From: Malania oleifera | Lineage: Eukaryota > Streptophyta > Magnoliopsida > Santalales > Ximeniaceae | Assembly (NCBI RefSeq): GCF_029873635.1 | Contig: NC_080422.1 | Span: forward strand, 10,819,764-10,883,763 | Reading direction: 5' to 3' | DNA length: 64,000 bases | Part shown: in pieces, positions 24,501 to 35,546 of the stretch | Numbering within the stretch: the first letter of the stretch is position 1 | Layout of the letters: every line of letters begins with the position of its first letter | Notes under the pieces: model-generated | What the model saw: only the letters and a program-made list of their open reading frames with translations | Told to the model about the DNA's origin: nothing | The model's database searches: none | Translations under genes and position numbers: made by a program

Positions 24501-24846
24501 ATGGGTATTGATTTAGTCACCAAAGGCAAGAGCGAAAAGACCAAGTGAACCGGCCCCGAATCAAATGATGTCTACATCATGCTCCTTGTCAAGCTGTACT
24601 GGCTTCTCGTATGAAGAACCGGAAGCAAGTTCAATGTGGTGGTACTGAAGCAGCTGTTCATGAGCAAGATCAACATACCTCCTATGTCGCTCTTCAGGCT
24701 GATTCACTTCATGCAGGGGAAGGAGAACAAGATAGTTGTGCTTCTTGTACTTGTGACGGATGATGTTAGGGTTTATAAGGTCCCAGCCTTAAAGATGGCT
24801 GCCCTGAGATTCACGGAGAGGGCAAGTGCGAGGATTGAGAAGGCCT
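24501..24846 (+). pseudogene. 60S ribosomal protein eL18 pseudogene (5' two thirds)
   Basis: The ATG at 24501 opens MGIDLVTKGKSEKTK, then a stop. The frame continues with DVYIMLLVKLYWLLV, another stop, and [18 protein letters not shown], then [19 protein letters not shown] and ARIEKA before a third stop. This order and spacing is eL18, a structural protein of the large ribosomal subunit. No introns interrupt it, so a processed origin is likely, although no poly(A) tail remains because homology stops at about 24846. Two of the three stops sit where Arg CGA codons are expected (CGA to TGA). About 115 of about 187 residues are present. Confidence 0.85.
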
Positions 24847-25258
24847 GAGAAGGAGAAGGGAACCGAGGAAGAAGAGAGAAAAGGAGGGTTAGGGCTTCGG
24901 ATGGTGCGAGAGAGAGATCTAGAGAGGAGGGAGGCTGCGTGTGAGAGAAGGAAGGCCACAAATGACAACAACAAAAAAATGTTTAAATATCCCCTCCCCC
25001 AGAGCCACAAGATGTCGCCATGTGGAGTCGTCATCCTCCATACATTCAGAAGGTCATGTGGCCTTTCCTTTACCGTTGGATCTCCGTCCTTAATGGACGC
25101 TTGACATCGAGTTATGTGCTCAATCCAAACCATATGCCCTCATCCTCTTGAAGCATGACACGTGGCGCTTGGTCTTGACCAAGACCTTAAACCAAGTTCC
25201 CCCTAGACCGGTCAAAGTTTGACCAGTCCACCCCCCCTAAACCAATTTACACTGGTTT
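24847..25258. other. Purine-rich leader-like sequence, no gene seen
   Basis: On the - strand it reads like a TATA-like motif (GATATTTAAAC near 24985) followed by a CT-rich leader (TCTCTCTCGCACC near 24905). It may be the promoter part of the surrounding LTR or of a lost gene. The open frames on both strands match no family I recognise. Confidence 0.35.
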
Positions 25259-26261
25259 TGTGGCGACCTGCTTAATTTCCGCATTTTTTTTTTATTACAA
25301 AATCACAAATCTCAACTCAGCAGATCATAATCCACTTGGATCCATGGGTACCAGGGATACATCAGAACACATAACGGAAGCCTAAGCAACAGGAAACATA
25401 CAATCACAATATTATAAATATGAAAACATCCATCACATTACCATAAATACCAGAGTCACTATATCCACTGTATTTTAGTATATACATCCCAAAAACAAGA
25501 TTTAGGGACATTTCCCACAAAATCCAATTGTCCCTACTAAAACTTACCATTCAAAGAGGGCAGACAAACAGCACTAGATCAGTAGGGCTTTTCCTGCTCT
25601 CCTATCTGGAGCTCCTGAAAAGTTTATAAAATTTTGGGGTGAAACACCTCTCAATAAGGGAAATAAACTAATACCAGTGTGTGGCAACATGAGTATTCCG
25701 TGTTATACATATACCATACAGAACATATTCAGTAACTATTTTGTCAAATTTGGGAAAACATATATATCATCAAAACATGGCAGAACATACTGCATTTTTA
25801 TAAACATATTTCATCTCATATAATAATAATACAAAACATTTCTAGTAGGTTAGCTGGTTGTTGTCATGTATTACCCCCACATGACTAAGTTGTATGGCTC
25901 GAAGGTGGGACCGGACAATGGTTGGCCGACCACTGCCAAGTCAAAAGTACAGTTTGTAAGTCTGATGAGTCTACCAGACCTGGTCCGCACACTAGGAGCG
26001 CTCACACACTTCTTAAAAACCACATCGACCATCCAATCTCACACCACTCCGTACAGCGGCGTTAACACAGATATCATGATCATGATGACCATGGACACAT
26101 AGCAAAGGTACCGTGCAAGTGCTAGCCTAGACCAAGCCAACCAGGTTCTGATATCATATAACATATACTAAAACTGTGATACATAGATATCTCATATCAT
26201 TAATTATCAGATCAATCATATCATTTTGCATATATACGTATATCATGAAAAATCATTGGCC

Positions 26262-26512
26262 CGTACGCCTTTATTTCACATTTTACCATAACTCAGCCCA
26301 TATGCCGACAAATCATAGCAAAGCACAGCTCGTACGCTAGCAAATCACATCCATAGCTCAGCCCGTACACCGACAAATCATATACATAGTTCAGCCCGTA
26401 CGCTGGCAAATCACATCCATAGCACAGTCCGTACACCGGCAAAATATATCCATAACTCAACCTGTACGCTGGCAAATCATACACATAGCACGGCCCGTAC
26501 GCCGATTTTTCA
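26262..26512 (-). repeat. 36-bp minisatellite inside solo LTR
   Basis: Seven or so copies of a 34-36 base unit with core CAGCCCGTACGCCGGCAAATC followed by CATAG. Translation gives a false periodic peptide (YGLCYGCDLPA repeated every 12 residues), which explains the open frame at 26293-26559. Confidence 0.85.
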
Positions 26513-27048
26513 TTATAAAAATCCGTATCATTAACACATTCCCAGAAACAGTATTTCATATTAATTTCTACTCATGCCACACTAAATAGGTTTTTCATAT
26601 ATTTAACATATCATCATTTTTAACAGCATTTTCCCAAATATAAATCATATATAAATATATTTATTTTCCTGAAATCAAATGCTATAACAATATACATGTT
26701 TTTCATGGAATACTAGTTTAGTTTATCCCCTTACCTGATTCCTAAAAAGCCCCTAAGAAAATCTATCCCGCACCCGCAGGGTTCCCAACTCAACACCCTG
26801 GAAACAACATTCCCCATAACTAAAATTCAATATTTCTACGCGTATATCACTTCCTACAACTGTCAATTAACCAAATACTGAGTAGAAAGTCTTACCTTGG
26901 ATTTGGGATGGTTTCCAACTCAGCCCCACCAATGATCCGCTCCGACAGACTTGTAGAGAACTTTCCCAAGAGCGTCGTGGTGGCTTCAGATCGTCGAATC
27001 GGTGGAAATCTGGCCCAAAATCTTAGTGAGAAGGAGGAGAAACCGTAT

Positions 27049-27055
<7 letters not shown>

Positions 27056-27092
<37 letters not shown>
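27056..27092 (-). repeat. (GA)n microsatellite in solo LTR
   Basis: About 18 GA units at the same LTR position as in G1 and G2, next to the TATA box. Confidence 0.93.
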
Positions 27093-27096
<4 letters not shown>

Positions 27097-27132
27097 TCGG
27101 GGCAGGAAAATGACTTAAAATTCTCGTTTAAC

Positions 27133-27355
27133 CCTATTTATACTGCGGGATTCGTCGACGAACCATGTCACCTCGTCGACAAGTCTTATAGAAAGTTCGT
27201 CGACAAACTTCAACCCTCGTCGACGAATCCTGTCCTCGTCGACAAGTTCCTCCTATACCCTCATCGACGAGTCCCCTATGTTCATCAACAATGAGCTGAA
27301 AAATTTCTCAAGATTAGGCCATCCAAAATGCAATGTCGTCGACGAACGAAGTCGA
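27133..27355 (-). promoter_or_regulatory. TATA box and palindrome array of solo LTR
   Basis: GTCGAC-centred units lie at about 27150, 27170, 27196, 27214, 27234, 27262, 27280 and 27333. TATAAATAGGG on the - strand lies at about 27133-27143. Array, TATA box and CT run keep the family order. Confidence 0.55.
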
Positions 27356-28437
27356 CTGTCTCCTTCTGTTCCTGTTTCCATTTCCCTTTCTTTTATTATT
27401 TAAATACCATTATTCTTCGAGTCATTACAGGTTTTCTTTTCCTTTTTATTTTTTAACACCTCAATAATTCATTTAAATTTCAAAAAAATTTCAAAAAAAA
27501 TTCAGAAAAATTATCAAAAAATATTAAAAAATGGGAAAATTTTCTAAACAATATTTTAAGTCAGTTTTCATTGTTAAAATAATTCTCATGTTAAAAATCA
27601 CATGAAACACCAAAAATTTCACTTTTTTTTTTTTTTTTTTTTTTGCGACCCAAAATTTTTTTTACACTTAGAAAAATCACAAAAATTCAAAAAGTTCAAG
27701 ATAAAAACCTAAAAATAGTTTTGACTCGATTTTTATTATTTTCTATTAATTGTATTTTTTTTATTTCAATCACAAATTAAAAAAATCTTAAATAATATTT
27801 TGGAAATCAAGATTGCTTCCTTACTTGGAAAATCCCATAAAAATTCAGAAAAATCATAGGAAAATATGAAAAAATATTTTTGAATTGGAAAACTCAGCTT
27901 TACAAATTTTTTGCCCCAAATAAATTTAAAACCTCCTGGAATATCATTTTCATACTGATAAAAACCCTACAAGTTTCAAAAACCGCCGGAGTGTATTTCG
28001 TACCATATTTTCTTGATTTTCATATCCCGATGATTTGAAAGGGATGCATGAGCTCTTCGGAGTACGATATGTGCCGATTCTGAGGGAATACTTATATAAC
28101 ACTTTATTTTTTGAATTTCTTCTCAATTTTTGAAAGAGAGTAATTTTAAAAGCTTATTAAATTTAATTTGTGAGATAATTTTTTATTAATTAGGTTCCGT
28201 TCATAGAACAAGTGCGTAGAGGGTGCTGATACATTCCCCTCGTGTAACCGAACTCTCGATCTCTACTTTGGTAACGCAGACCAATTCTGTCCTTAATTGG
28301 GTAGTAATCAATTGTCCTAACCACACTCCAAAAGGTTAGTAACGATTCCATACACATTGTTTTCCACGAAAATCATATTTTTGAAACCACACTTACATTC
28401 GTTCCAAATTCGCGTTCAGGAACGTTGCAACAGTAAT

Positions 28438-29117
28438 AAAGGTACTAAGATATGCAATCGCATTCTTAAAATGCTCATTTCATGGATATCTAATTAACCC
28501 ATGATTTATTCTTTCAACATTAGCGGACTGGGTCTCTTAACAAGCAAATTCTCTTTAAATATACTAATTTTTCACAATATTTAAATATTTGGTAACTTTA
28601 CCAACTTCTATGCATGCTAGAATAAGAAATGAAGTGTTATATATAGAGTATGATTCCTAATATATAGAATATTACATGAGTAGTAGTTCAAGTGCAACTT
28701 TTGTCAGCGACTTTGTGGAAGGATTCGGAGGGGGGTATGCCTCCCCCCTAGTGGCAGCCCCCCTATTGATTAGCAGGCAAGGGTCTGACTAACCGTTTAG
28801 CCGATTGAGGTTTGATAAAAAGACAATGACATTTCTTGAGGTTTAAAATATCTTAAAAATCTTCTTTGAAATTTTAAAAATCTCCTAATATTTTACAAAG
28901 AGATAAATTTTTTTAGAGAATATTTATAGCTTTTTGACAAATTTCAAGAAATATATGTGGCATGTTTTAAATCTTAAGAAAAGTTTGTAACATTTTTGAA
29001 ACCTTAATAATAGAGGTCATTATATTTTTATCAAATTTCATAAGGGGGGAAAATGTTTTTTATCCTAAATGTAAATTATTAATAAATAATATTGTTTTAG
29101 AGTTAATTATATTTTCC
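28438..29117. other. Intergenic with G/C hairpin at about 28728-28765
   Basis: Mostly AT-rich. A short island reads GAGGGGGGTATGCCTCCCCCC, an inverted repeat of about eight G:C pairs, followed by a second CCCCCC run. No gene is recognised. Confidence 0.45.
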
Positions 29118-30138
29118 TAACGCTGACCGGGAGAGCAAGGAGTCCGTTAGGTCAACATTGCATTGTAAACGTATTGGCTCTTATCGTCCACACATTTTTA
29201 TAATCAATACAGCCAAATGGCATCTCGACCGTTCATTACCGGTAAACCAGTGGGGCCCGCTTTACCATGAAGAAAGCGTGGTCATTAAGCCATTAAGACA
29301 TGTAGCTTTCACAGAGGGATTGGTCATGGTGAGTCGGCGACTCAGCGGACGCTTCCTGTTCTACTATACATTCCTGCCATCCCAATACGACTCTTCCAAC
29401 GGTGACTTAAAGATCACTTGGGCCCACCATGAAAATGTCCCTTTTTCACTATTTTTTTCTTAAATTTATCATAATATTTAATACCTATGTTTTATGGATA
29501 GATATTTCATTCAAGAAAATTATATCATAAGTTTATGAAATTTGCCCTATTTTATTTTTAAGATTTGTAGAAATTGAATCGAGAGTTACTTGAAAAAATT
29601 AGGTAAAGTTAATTTAGAGTTCTCAAATTAGGGTTTCTATGTTTTATATATTTATATATATGTTTTTTTCTTCTTCTAAAAAGGAAGGGTCGTAAAATGG
29701 GTCGTAAGGTCAAATTTGGATTGAGTGAGGTAAAATTTAAACAGGTTGGGTTTAAATTGACTCACTTACAAATGAGTGATTAAATCACAAACTCAAATCA
29801 GTCCAATTGACAAATAGATAATAAATAGGTACCAACTAAGAAATGCATAACATATTTATTTTAATTTTTTCTTCAAAATTTCACCAAATATGAGTTAGAT
29901 CTTTAAAAAAAATCAACTTTCTTTATTTTTTTCACATTAATGTCTTTACATTTGTGAGTTAATAATGTTTATTTATTATTTACTTTTTTATTTTTAAATT
30001 TTCTTTTTAAAAAGTTATAAAATTTAAAAAATAGTACTTACAACCTATTTATTATTTTTTTCTCCTAAATATTTCGAAAACTGTAATTATATAACTTGTA
30101 TCTTATCTCTATTTGTTTAAAAACGCATGGTACATCAT

Positions 30139-30698
30139 ACATTGGAGGGAGTAGTAAATTGGATCAGATCCAGTAAATGCTTTATGGTATTTATGGGATT
30201 TTTAGGAGCAACTTATTGGTTATTGGAGGAAGTAAATTTTTCTATAAATTATTTGTGTAGAGAAGGGAATAAAGTGACAGATGCTTTGGCTGGACAAGGT
30301 GTCATAGGGAGGAATAGTTTGTTTACAAATAATACCCAACTTCCTAAAGTTATCAAAGGTTTGTATAGTTGGATAAGACGGGTACGGCTTATATATGATA
30401 TATGTTTAGTTTGTTTCCTTTTGGTATTGATATAGGTTTGTTTTCTTCTTTTATTTGATTTGATGCATGGGGTTATTGGTTATTATGTAAGCTCCAAGTG
30501 TCCTTTTGTTTCCATTGTATTCCTTCACCATAAGTGAAGGTTATTAATAAACTTGAGATGAAGTCGCTATGTGGGTGGTTTCTGACTCTCTCCAAGTGTC
30601 CTTTTGTTTCCATTGTATTCCTTCACCATAAGTGAAGGTTATTAATAAACTTGAGATGAAGTCGCTATGTGGGTGGTTTCTGGCTCTCTCAAAATATA
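30139..30698 (+). mobile_element. L1-type LINE 3' fragment with RNase H remnant
   Basis: The open frame 30127-30435 contains the end of a plant LINE RNase H domain (SINYLCREGNKVTDALAGQG). It is followed by a 3' region in which a unit of about 102 bases occurs twice in tandem (from about 30492 and 30594). TACATCATA-like repeats flank it (about 30130 and 30700), consistent with a target duplication. The equivalent site in the second duplication copy (about 34020) is empty, proving an insertion. It is a heavily 5'-truncated, dead copy. Confidence 0.65.
30492..30692 (+). repeat. 102-bp tandem repeat in LINE 3' end
   Basis: The phrase CCAAGTGTCCTTTTGTTTCC through GGGTGGTTTCTGACTCTCT occurs twice with almost no difference. 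Confidence 0.9.
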
Positions 30699-31593
30699 TA
30701 TACATCATAGTTTATACATATATAAAGAATTTAATATATTTTTTTATAAAAAAATAAAACAGGTGACCTAACTGATGCTCAACCCAAACTTGGCTAAACC
30801 GTTTATTAATTGAGTTGGGTTCAGGTTAGACCCAAACTCATTTTAAATTGATGGGTAACAGGTCACCTATTGGGTCGTGACCCGTTTTACCACTATTATT
30901 GGAGAGGTATGTCTGCCTTAATTTTAAAAGCTTTTATTAATTGAATATGGTTGTGACTTTAGAAATAGAATAGGCATTGGAAGGCTTTTGAAAATATTCC
31001 AAACTCTTTTCCTTTTTGTCTTCAAGTGATTATTAGAAAGTTACCGATGTTGCCATAAAAATCAACATCAAACATATCTAATTGTACCTATTAGTATGGT
31101 AGAAAGATCCATCTACTAACCCAATGTTTAGTATCCTTGAATAAAATGGATTGAGGGTGGAATAGAATGAAAATTTATATGATGAATTTGTAAAAAATTA
31201 TAAAACTAACTTATATTTGGAGACACTTTGAATTTGAATTTACATTAGATTTAGATAAGATATAATATAAAATTATATTCAAATTTATTCAAATTCATCT
31301 AAATCTAAATTCAAGATTCCAAATTCATGCTCGTAGACGCACTTAATTACATTTCAATATATTCTATTCCTACATACCAAACAAATAATAACCCAATTAA
31401 GTGATCTTTTCAATTGAAACATAATTTATTTACTAAGAAAAGCCTTATACATATTTTGTTTTGATATGAAATTTTCTTTCTTTAAACTTAGCCCTTAGTG
31501 TTGACTTATCAACTACATAAGATTAACCCAAAGAGGAGTCTAGGGTAACATGCTCCCTCCAAAGTTCTATGAAGAAAAGGTCAAAAGGAGTAA

Positions 31594-31888
31594 GGGCTCG
31601 CAATCCACTAGGGGGATCGTGTGTTCGATCCCTGGGTGTGCCACTCACAGAGCTAGTAGTAATGCAAAGACTGAAACTGCGTCCTATGGTTGGTAAACAA
31701 GAAATGCCCCAAGCTCAGATTTGACGAGTGCCTAACCAGTGCCGAAAATCATGACAGCATCCGATTAACCCCACCGGCAAACCAGGGGGGAGGGTCGCTG
31801 ACTCATAAGTTTGGTGCCGCATCGAGGGATCTAAAGAGTGGCTCACTGATGGCTGGAGTTCTCGCAATAATCTTAAAAAAAAAAAAAA
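31594..31888 (+). mobile_element. SINE with 15-bp target duplication
   Basis: The insert ends in an A-run and carries a Pol III B box (GTGTTCGATCCCTGGG near 31620). It is flanked by GGTCAAAAGGAGTAA at 31579-31593 and GGTTAAAAGGAGTAA at 31889-31903. The two related copies of this locus (about 34867 and 38812) show the uninterrupted site. No clear A box lies upstream of the B box, so the 5' end is probably truncated. Confidence 0.85.
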
Positions 31889-32689
31889 GGTTAAAAGGAG
31901 TAAAAAAAGAAAATGCATATACTTAAATGATGTTTTTTTTTTCTTTCTCCTACGGGAAGTTGTGTCATATGCTTGGAATAAAAACTAAAATGGGCAAATT
32001 CATTGATTTTTTTTTTAATCTTTTGAAGAGATTCTAAAAGTCACACAACTCCATGCCACTCTGTACTTTGTAGGTTTTTTCAAAAAAAAATATTAAAATT
32101 ATACGTACATTATTTTACCCAAAAAAAAAAAGAAAACTTTCCTAAAATGATATTTATTATAGTTATTTAAAGTCTCAATTGAAATAATAAAGTTATTGAA
32201 GTGCAATACTTTTTAATAATATGTTGGTAAGTAATTATTATTGCACTTTTAGTTTTAATTTATTAAGGTAAAGGAATATACACATCCTTAATGAAGTTTT
32301 TTTTTTTTTTTTTAAACATCTAGATAATTTTCCAATTTTGTGTAGTAAGGGACAATGGATATTAATTAATATTATTGACAACAATTAGCAAATTGAAGGT
32401 GTTACGTACTAATTTATAAGTCGCACTAATAATTTTATTAATCAATCTAATAAATTTTTCAATCAAAAATATAAATTTGAATTAAAAATAAATGAGCTTA
32501 GGGTTTCAAAATGAAGTTACCCCATCTCCCTCTTTTATATCTTCCTCCTCAACGATCATGGGCAATGTTCGGTGAGCAACAGTCACCTATCAATCGTCCG
32601 GCCTCTGCCCTCTGCGCTCTATTTTGCAACAATCTCATCCTCTCTGGTCTCTCTGGTCTCTATTTGCGCAGAAAATTGAAGGAGAATGT

Positions 32690-32965
32690 CACTTGAAGGG
32701 CCGAAGCAAATCTTGCAGGACCAAACTACAAGATTTGTCACGCGTTAGCTGACCGTTTATTTTCCCTACAAATCTCGAAGTTTGGTCTTACAAGATTTGT
32801 TTTCCAACAATGCATCAACTCACAGTTTATTTTCTTTGCAAATCTTGCAGCTTTGTCTTGCGAGATTTGCTTCCTAACTTGCCACACGTCAACTCATAGT
32901 TTATTTTTTCTGCAAATCTCGCAACTTGGTCTTACAGAGATTTGTTTAAATTTTGTTAGATCAAA
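32690..32965. repeat. Tandem repeats of ~73 bp, each with an inverted repeat
   Basis: Three to four units begin GTTTATTTT at about 32754, 32825 and 32900. Each contains CAAATCTxGxAx...xTxGxGAGATTTG, a near-palindrome of about 33 bases (clearest at 32840-32872) that could fold as a hairpin. The sequence lies between the two copies of the older duplication. Confidence 0.75.
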
Positions 32966-33077
32966 TTGTGAGATTATGTAAATCGAAAAATATTTCCCAA
33001 ATGAAGTATTGTTTAATATTTTATTAAAAAATAATATTAAAATGGAAAAACACTCATTGTTCTAGGGTTCTAGAATA

Positions 33078-33598
33078 GACGCTGACCGGGAGAGCAGGGA
33101 AGCAGTAATCAGGTCAACATTTCACACATTTTTATAATCATCACAGCCAAATGGCATCTCGACCGTTCATTGGTACACAATATAAAACAAACAAAAAAAT
33201 AAATAAACTAAGTGGGGCGCGCTTTACCGAGGAGAAAGCGTGGGCATAAGGACAAGTCGCTTTCACGTAGGGATTGGGGTTGGTGACTCAGTGGAAGCTT
33301 AGGGATTGGTCTGGTTTACTATATACTTCTGCTATCCTAATACGACTCTTCCGACAGTGAGTCAAGCATCACTTGGGCCCACCATGAAAATGCCCCTTTT
33401 TCACTATTTTTTTCTTAAATTTATCTTAATATTTAATACATATGTTTTATGGATAGATATTTCATTCAAGAAAATTATATCATAAGTTTATGAAATTTGC
33501 TCTATTTTATTTTTAAGATTTGTAGAAATTGAATGGAGAGTCACCTGAAAAAATTAGTTGAAGTTAATTCAGGGTTCTCAAATTAGGGTTTCAGATGC

Positions 33599-33650
<52 letters not shown>

Positions 33651-35380
33651 ACGGAGGGGTTGCAAAATGGGTCATAGGGTTAAGTTTGGATTGAGTGATA
33701 AATAGGTAAAATTTAAACCAGTTAAGAAATATATAACATTTTTATTTTTATTTTTTCTTTAAAATTTCACCAAATATGAGTTAGATCTTAAAAAAAAAAA
33801 ATCAATGCTCTTTATTTTTTTCGCATTCATGTCTTTACATTTGTGAGTGAATAATATTGATTTATTATTTAATTTATTTTTTATTTTAAATATTCTTTTT
33901 AAAAAGTTATTTGAAGTTTAGAAAATAACACTTACAATATATTTATCATTCTTTTCTCCTAAATATTTTGAAAACTGTAATTATATAACTTGTATCTTAT
34001 CTCTATTTGTTAAAAAAACATCATACATTAATGATCAAATATCATAGTTTATACGTACATCGAAAATTCAATATATGTTTTTATAAAAAGTTAACCAGGT
34101 GACCCAACGGATGCCCAACCCGAACTTGGCTAACCCATTTATTAATTGGGTTGGGTTCAGGTTAAATCCAAACTCGTTTTAAATGGACGGGTAACGAGTC
34201 ACTCAATGGCTCGTGACCCGTTTTACCACCGTTATTGAAGAGGTATGCCTATCTTAATTTTAAAAGCTTTTATTAATGGAAAAAGGCTTCTGAAAATATT
34301 CCAAACTCTTTCCATTTTTGTCTTCAAATGATTATTAAAAAGATGTTGGTGTTGGGATCAAAATCAACATCAACATATATAATTGTACCTATTAATACTG
34401 TAGAAAGATTCATCTACTAATCGAATGTTTAGAATCCTTGAATAAAATGGATTGAAGGTGGAATAGAATGAAAAATTATATGATGAATTTGTCAAAAATT
34501 ATAAAGACTAACCCTATACTTGGACATGTGTCGAGTTTGAATTTATATTAAATTTAAATAAGATATAATATAAAATTATATTAAAATTTCTTTAAATCCA
34601 CCCAAATCTAAATCCAAGATCCCAAATTCATGCTTCCAAACGCAACTTAATTACATTTTAATCTATTCTATCTCTATGTACCAAACAAATAATTACGGGT
34701 AATTTTTTAATTAAAACATCTTTTATTTACTAAGAAAAGTCTCATACATGTTTTGTTTTGATATGAATTTTTCTTTCTTTAAATTTAGCCGCTAGTGTTG
34801 ACTTAACTTTAGGCAACTAGAGAAGATTCACCCACAAGGGGTCCTCCAAATTTCTAGGAAGAAAAAGATCAAAAGGAGCAAGAAAAGAAAGTACACATAC
34901 TTAAAGGATGTTTTTTTTTTTTGCTGTGTCATATGCTTGGAATAAAAACTAAAATTGACAAATTCACTGAATTTTTTTTTTATCTTTTGAAGTGATTCTA
35001 AAAGTCACACATAAACCATAATGCTCTTCCACCCCATGCCAGTCTGTACTCTCTAGGTTTTTTTTTCAAAAAAGAAAAAAGAAAAAACTATTAAAATTAT
35101 ACATTCATTATTTAACCCAAAAAAGAAAACTCTCCTAAAATAACATTTATTATAGTTATTTAAAGTCCTAATTGAAATATAAAAGTTATTGAAGTGCAAT
35201 ACTTTTTAATAATATGCTAGTAAGTAAATATGATTGCACTTTTAGTTTTAGTTAATTAAGGTAAAGGAATATGCACATTCTTAATGAAAGTTTTGTTTTA
35301 AGAAAAAAAAAATATTGATATTTTTGCAATTTTGTGTAGTAACGGACAATGGATATTAATTAATATTTTTGATAATAAAA
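33078..35380. repeat. Older segmental duplication, copy 2
   Basis: It aligns with 29119-32380 from GACGCTGACCGGGAGAGCAGG to the TGTAGTAACGGACAATGG block. It shows the empty sites for the LINE and SINE found in copy 1. A CT/AT microsatellite at 33599-33644 is unique to this copy. Confidence 0.85.
33648..34235. mobile_element. hAT-like MITE, copy 2 (intact length)
   Basis: About 588 bases bounded by ATAACGG...GCAAAATGGGTCA and the complement of TGACCCGTTTTACCACCGTTAT, so terminal inverted repeats with two gaps. It is the same element as the one split by a LINE in copy 1, so it inserted before the duplication. Confidence 0.5.
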
Positions 35381-35546
35381 AATGAACTTATTAGATAATT
35401 TTTTTCCTTTTTAAAAGAAAAAAAAAAGACTGAGTAGTAATAGCTCTTTTTTTAAAATTAAAAAAAAAGAAAATAATTTTAATGAGAAATATTTTAGCAA
35501 ATACTCATTATTGCACTTCAGCTTCAATTTAATTCTTAATTGAATG

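Larger units (their letters stand above)
25259..27429 (-). repeat. Solo LTR of the G1 gypsy family (2,171 bp)
   Basis: On the - strand it starts TGTAATGACTCGAAG and ends GGTCGCCACA. Its first ~100 bases follow the G1 LTR closely (ATTATTTAAATAATAAA, then GGAACAGAAGGAG). It is flanked by the direct repeat GGTTT at 25254-25258 and 27430-27434, the signature of an insertion. No internal sequence is present, so the element has been reduced by LTR-LTR recombination. Confidence 0.9.
21992..28432 (+). repeat. Possible giant solo LTR of a Tat-like gypsy element
   Basis: The left end reads TGTAAACACCCTAATTTT and the right end ACGTTGCAACA, giving TG...CA termini. The flanking pentamers are GTAAC (21987-21991) and GTAAT (28433-28437), matching in four of five bases. 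Plant Tat-type LTRs start with TGTAAACACCC-like sequence, contain long A/T-rich 'aaaaattcagaaaa' tracts as seen at 27470-27900, and end in GTTGC(A/G)ACA. Inside are a copia LTR piece, an eL18 pseudogene and a nested solo LTR (25259-27429). Without the nested LTR and its duplication it would be about 4.3 kb. No internal element sequence follows. This is an inference from ends and flanks, not from proteins. Confidence 0.4.
29683..30896. mobile_element. hAT-like MITE, copy 1, split by LINE
   Basis: The ends carry imperfect inverted repeats: GTAAAATGGGTCGTAAGG at the left and the complement of GTAAAACGGGTCACGACCC at the right. The interior has the 'gggttgggttcagg' text common in non-autonomous hAT elements. 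The matching copy at 33648-34235 lacks the LINE insertion. No transposase is present. Confidence 0.5.
29119..32380. repeat. Older segmental duplication, copy 1
   Basis: It begins ACGCTGACCGGGAGAGCA and aligns along its length with 33078-35380. The shared order includes ACAGCCAAATGGCATCTCGACC, a hAT-like MITE, a 'gtagaaag...catctactaa' block and TGTAGTAA/CGGACAATGG. Copy 1 is longer because a LINE piece and a SINE inserted here after the duplication. No protein is conserved between the copies: the open frame at 29158-29463 is broken in copy 2. Confidence 0.85.

Noticed and set aside
26293-26559. Repetitive Tyr/Cys/Leu peptide as a secreted repeat protein
   Set aside because: It is the translation of a 36-bp minisatellite in a solo LTR. 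No signal peptide or start context is convincing.
28728-28765. G/C hairpin as a bacterial-type terminator
   Set aside because: This is plant nuclear DNA, there is no upstream gene, and the hairpin is probably part of an old repeat.
29158-29463. 101-residue open frame as a conserved gene
   Set aside because: The duplicate copy at about 33120-33420 has indels that break the frame, and no family motif is seen.
31615-31640. Intact tRNA gene at the B-box sequence
   Set aside because: Only a B box is visible with no cloverleaf, and it lies in a SINE with a poly(A) end and target duplication.
32511-32696. Small open frame after 'agggtttcaaaatg'
   Set aside because: It looks like a plant leader, but no recognisable protein follows and the tandem hairpin repeats begin at its end.
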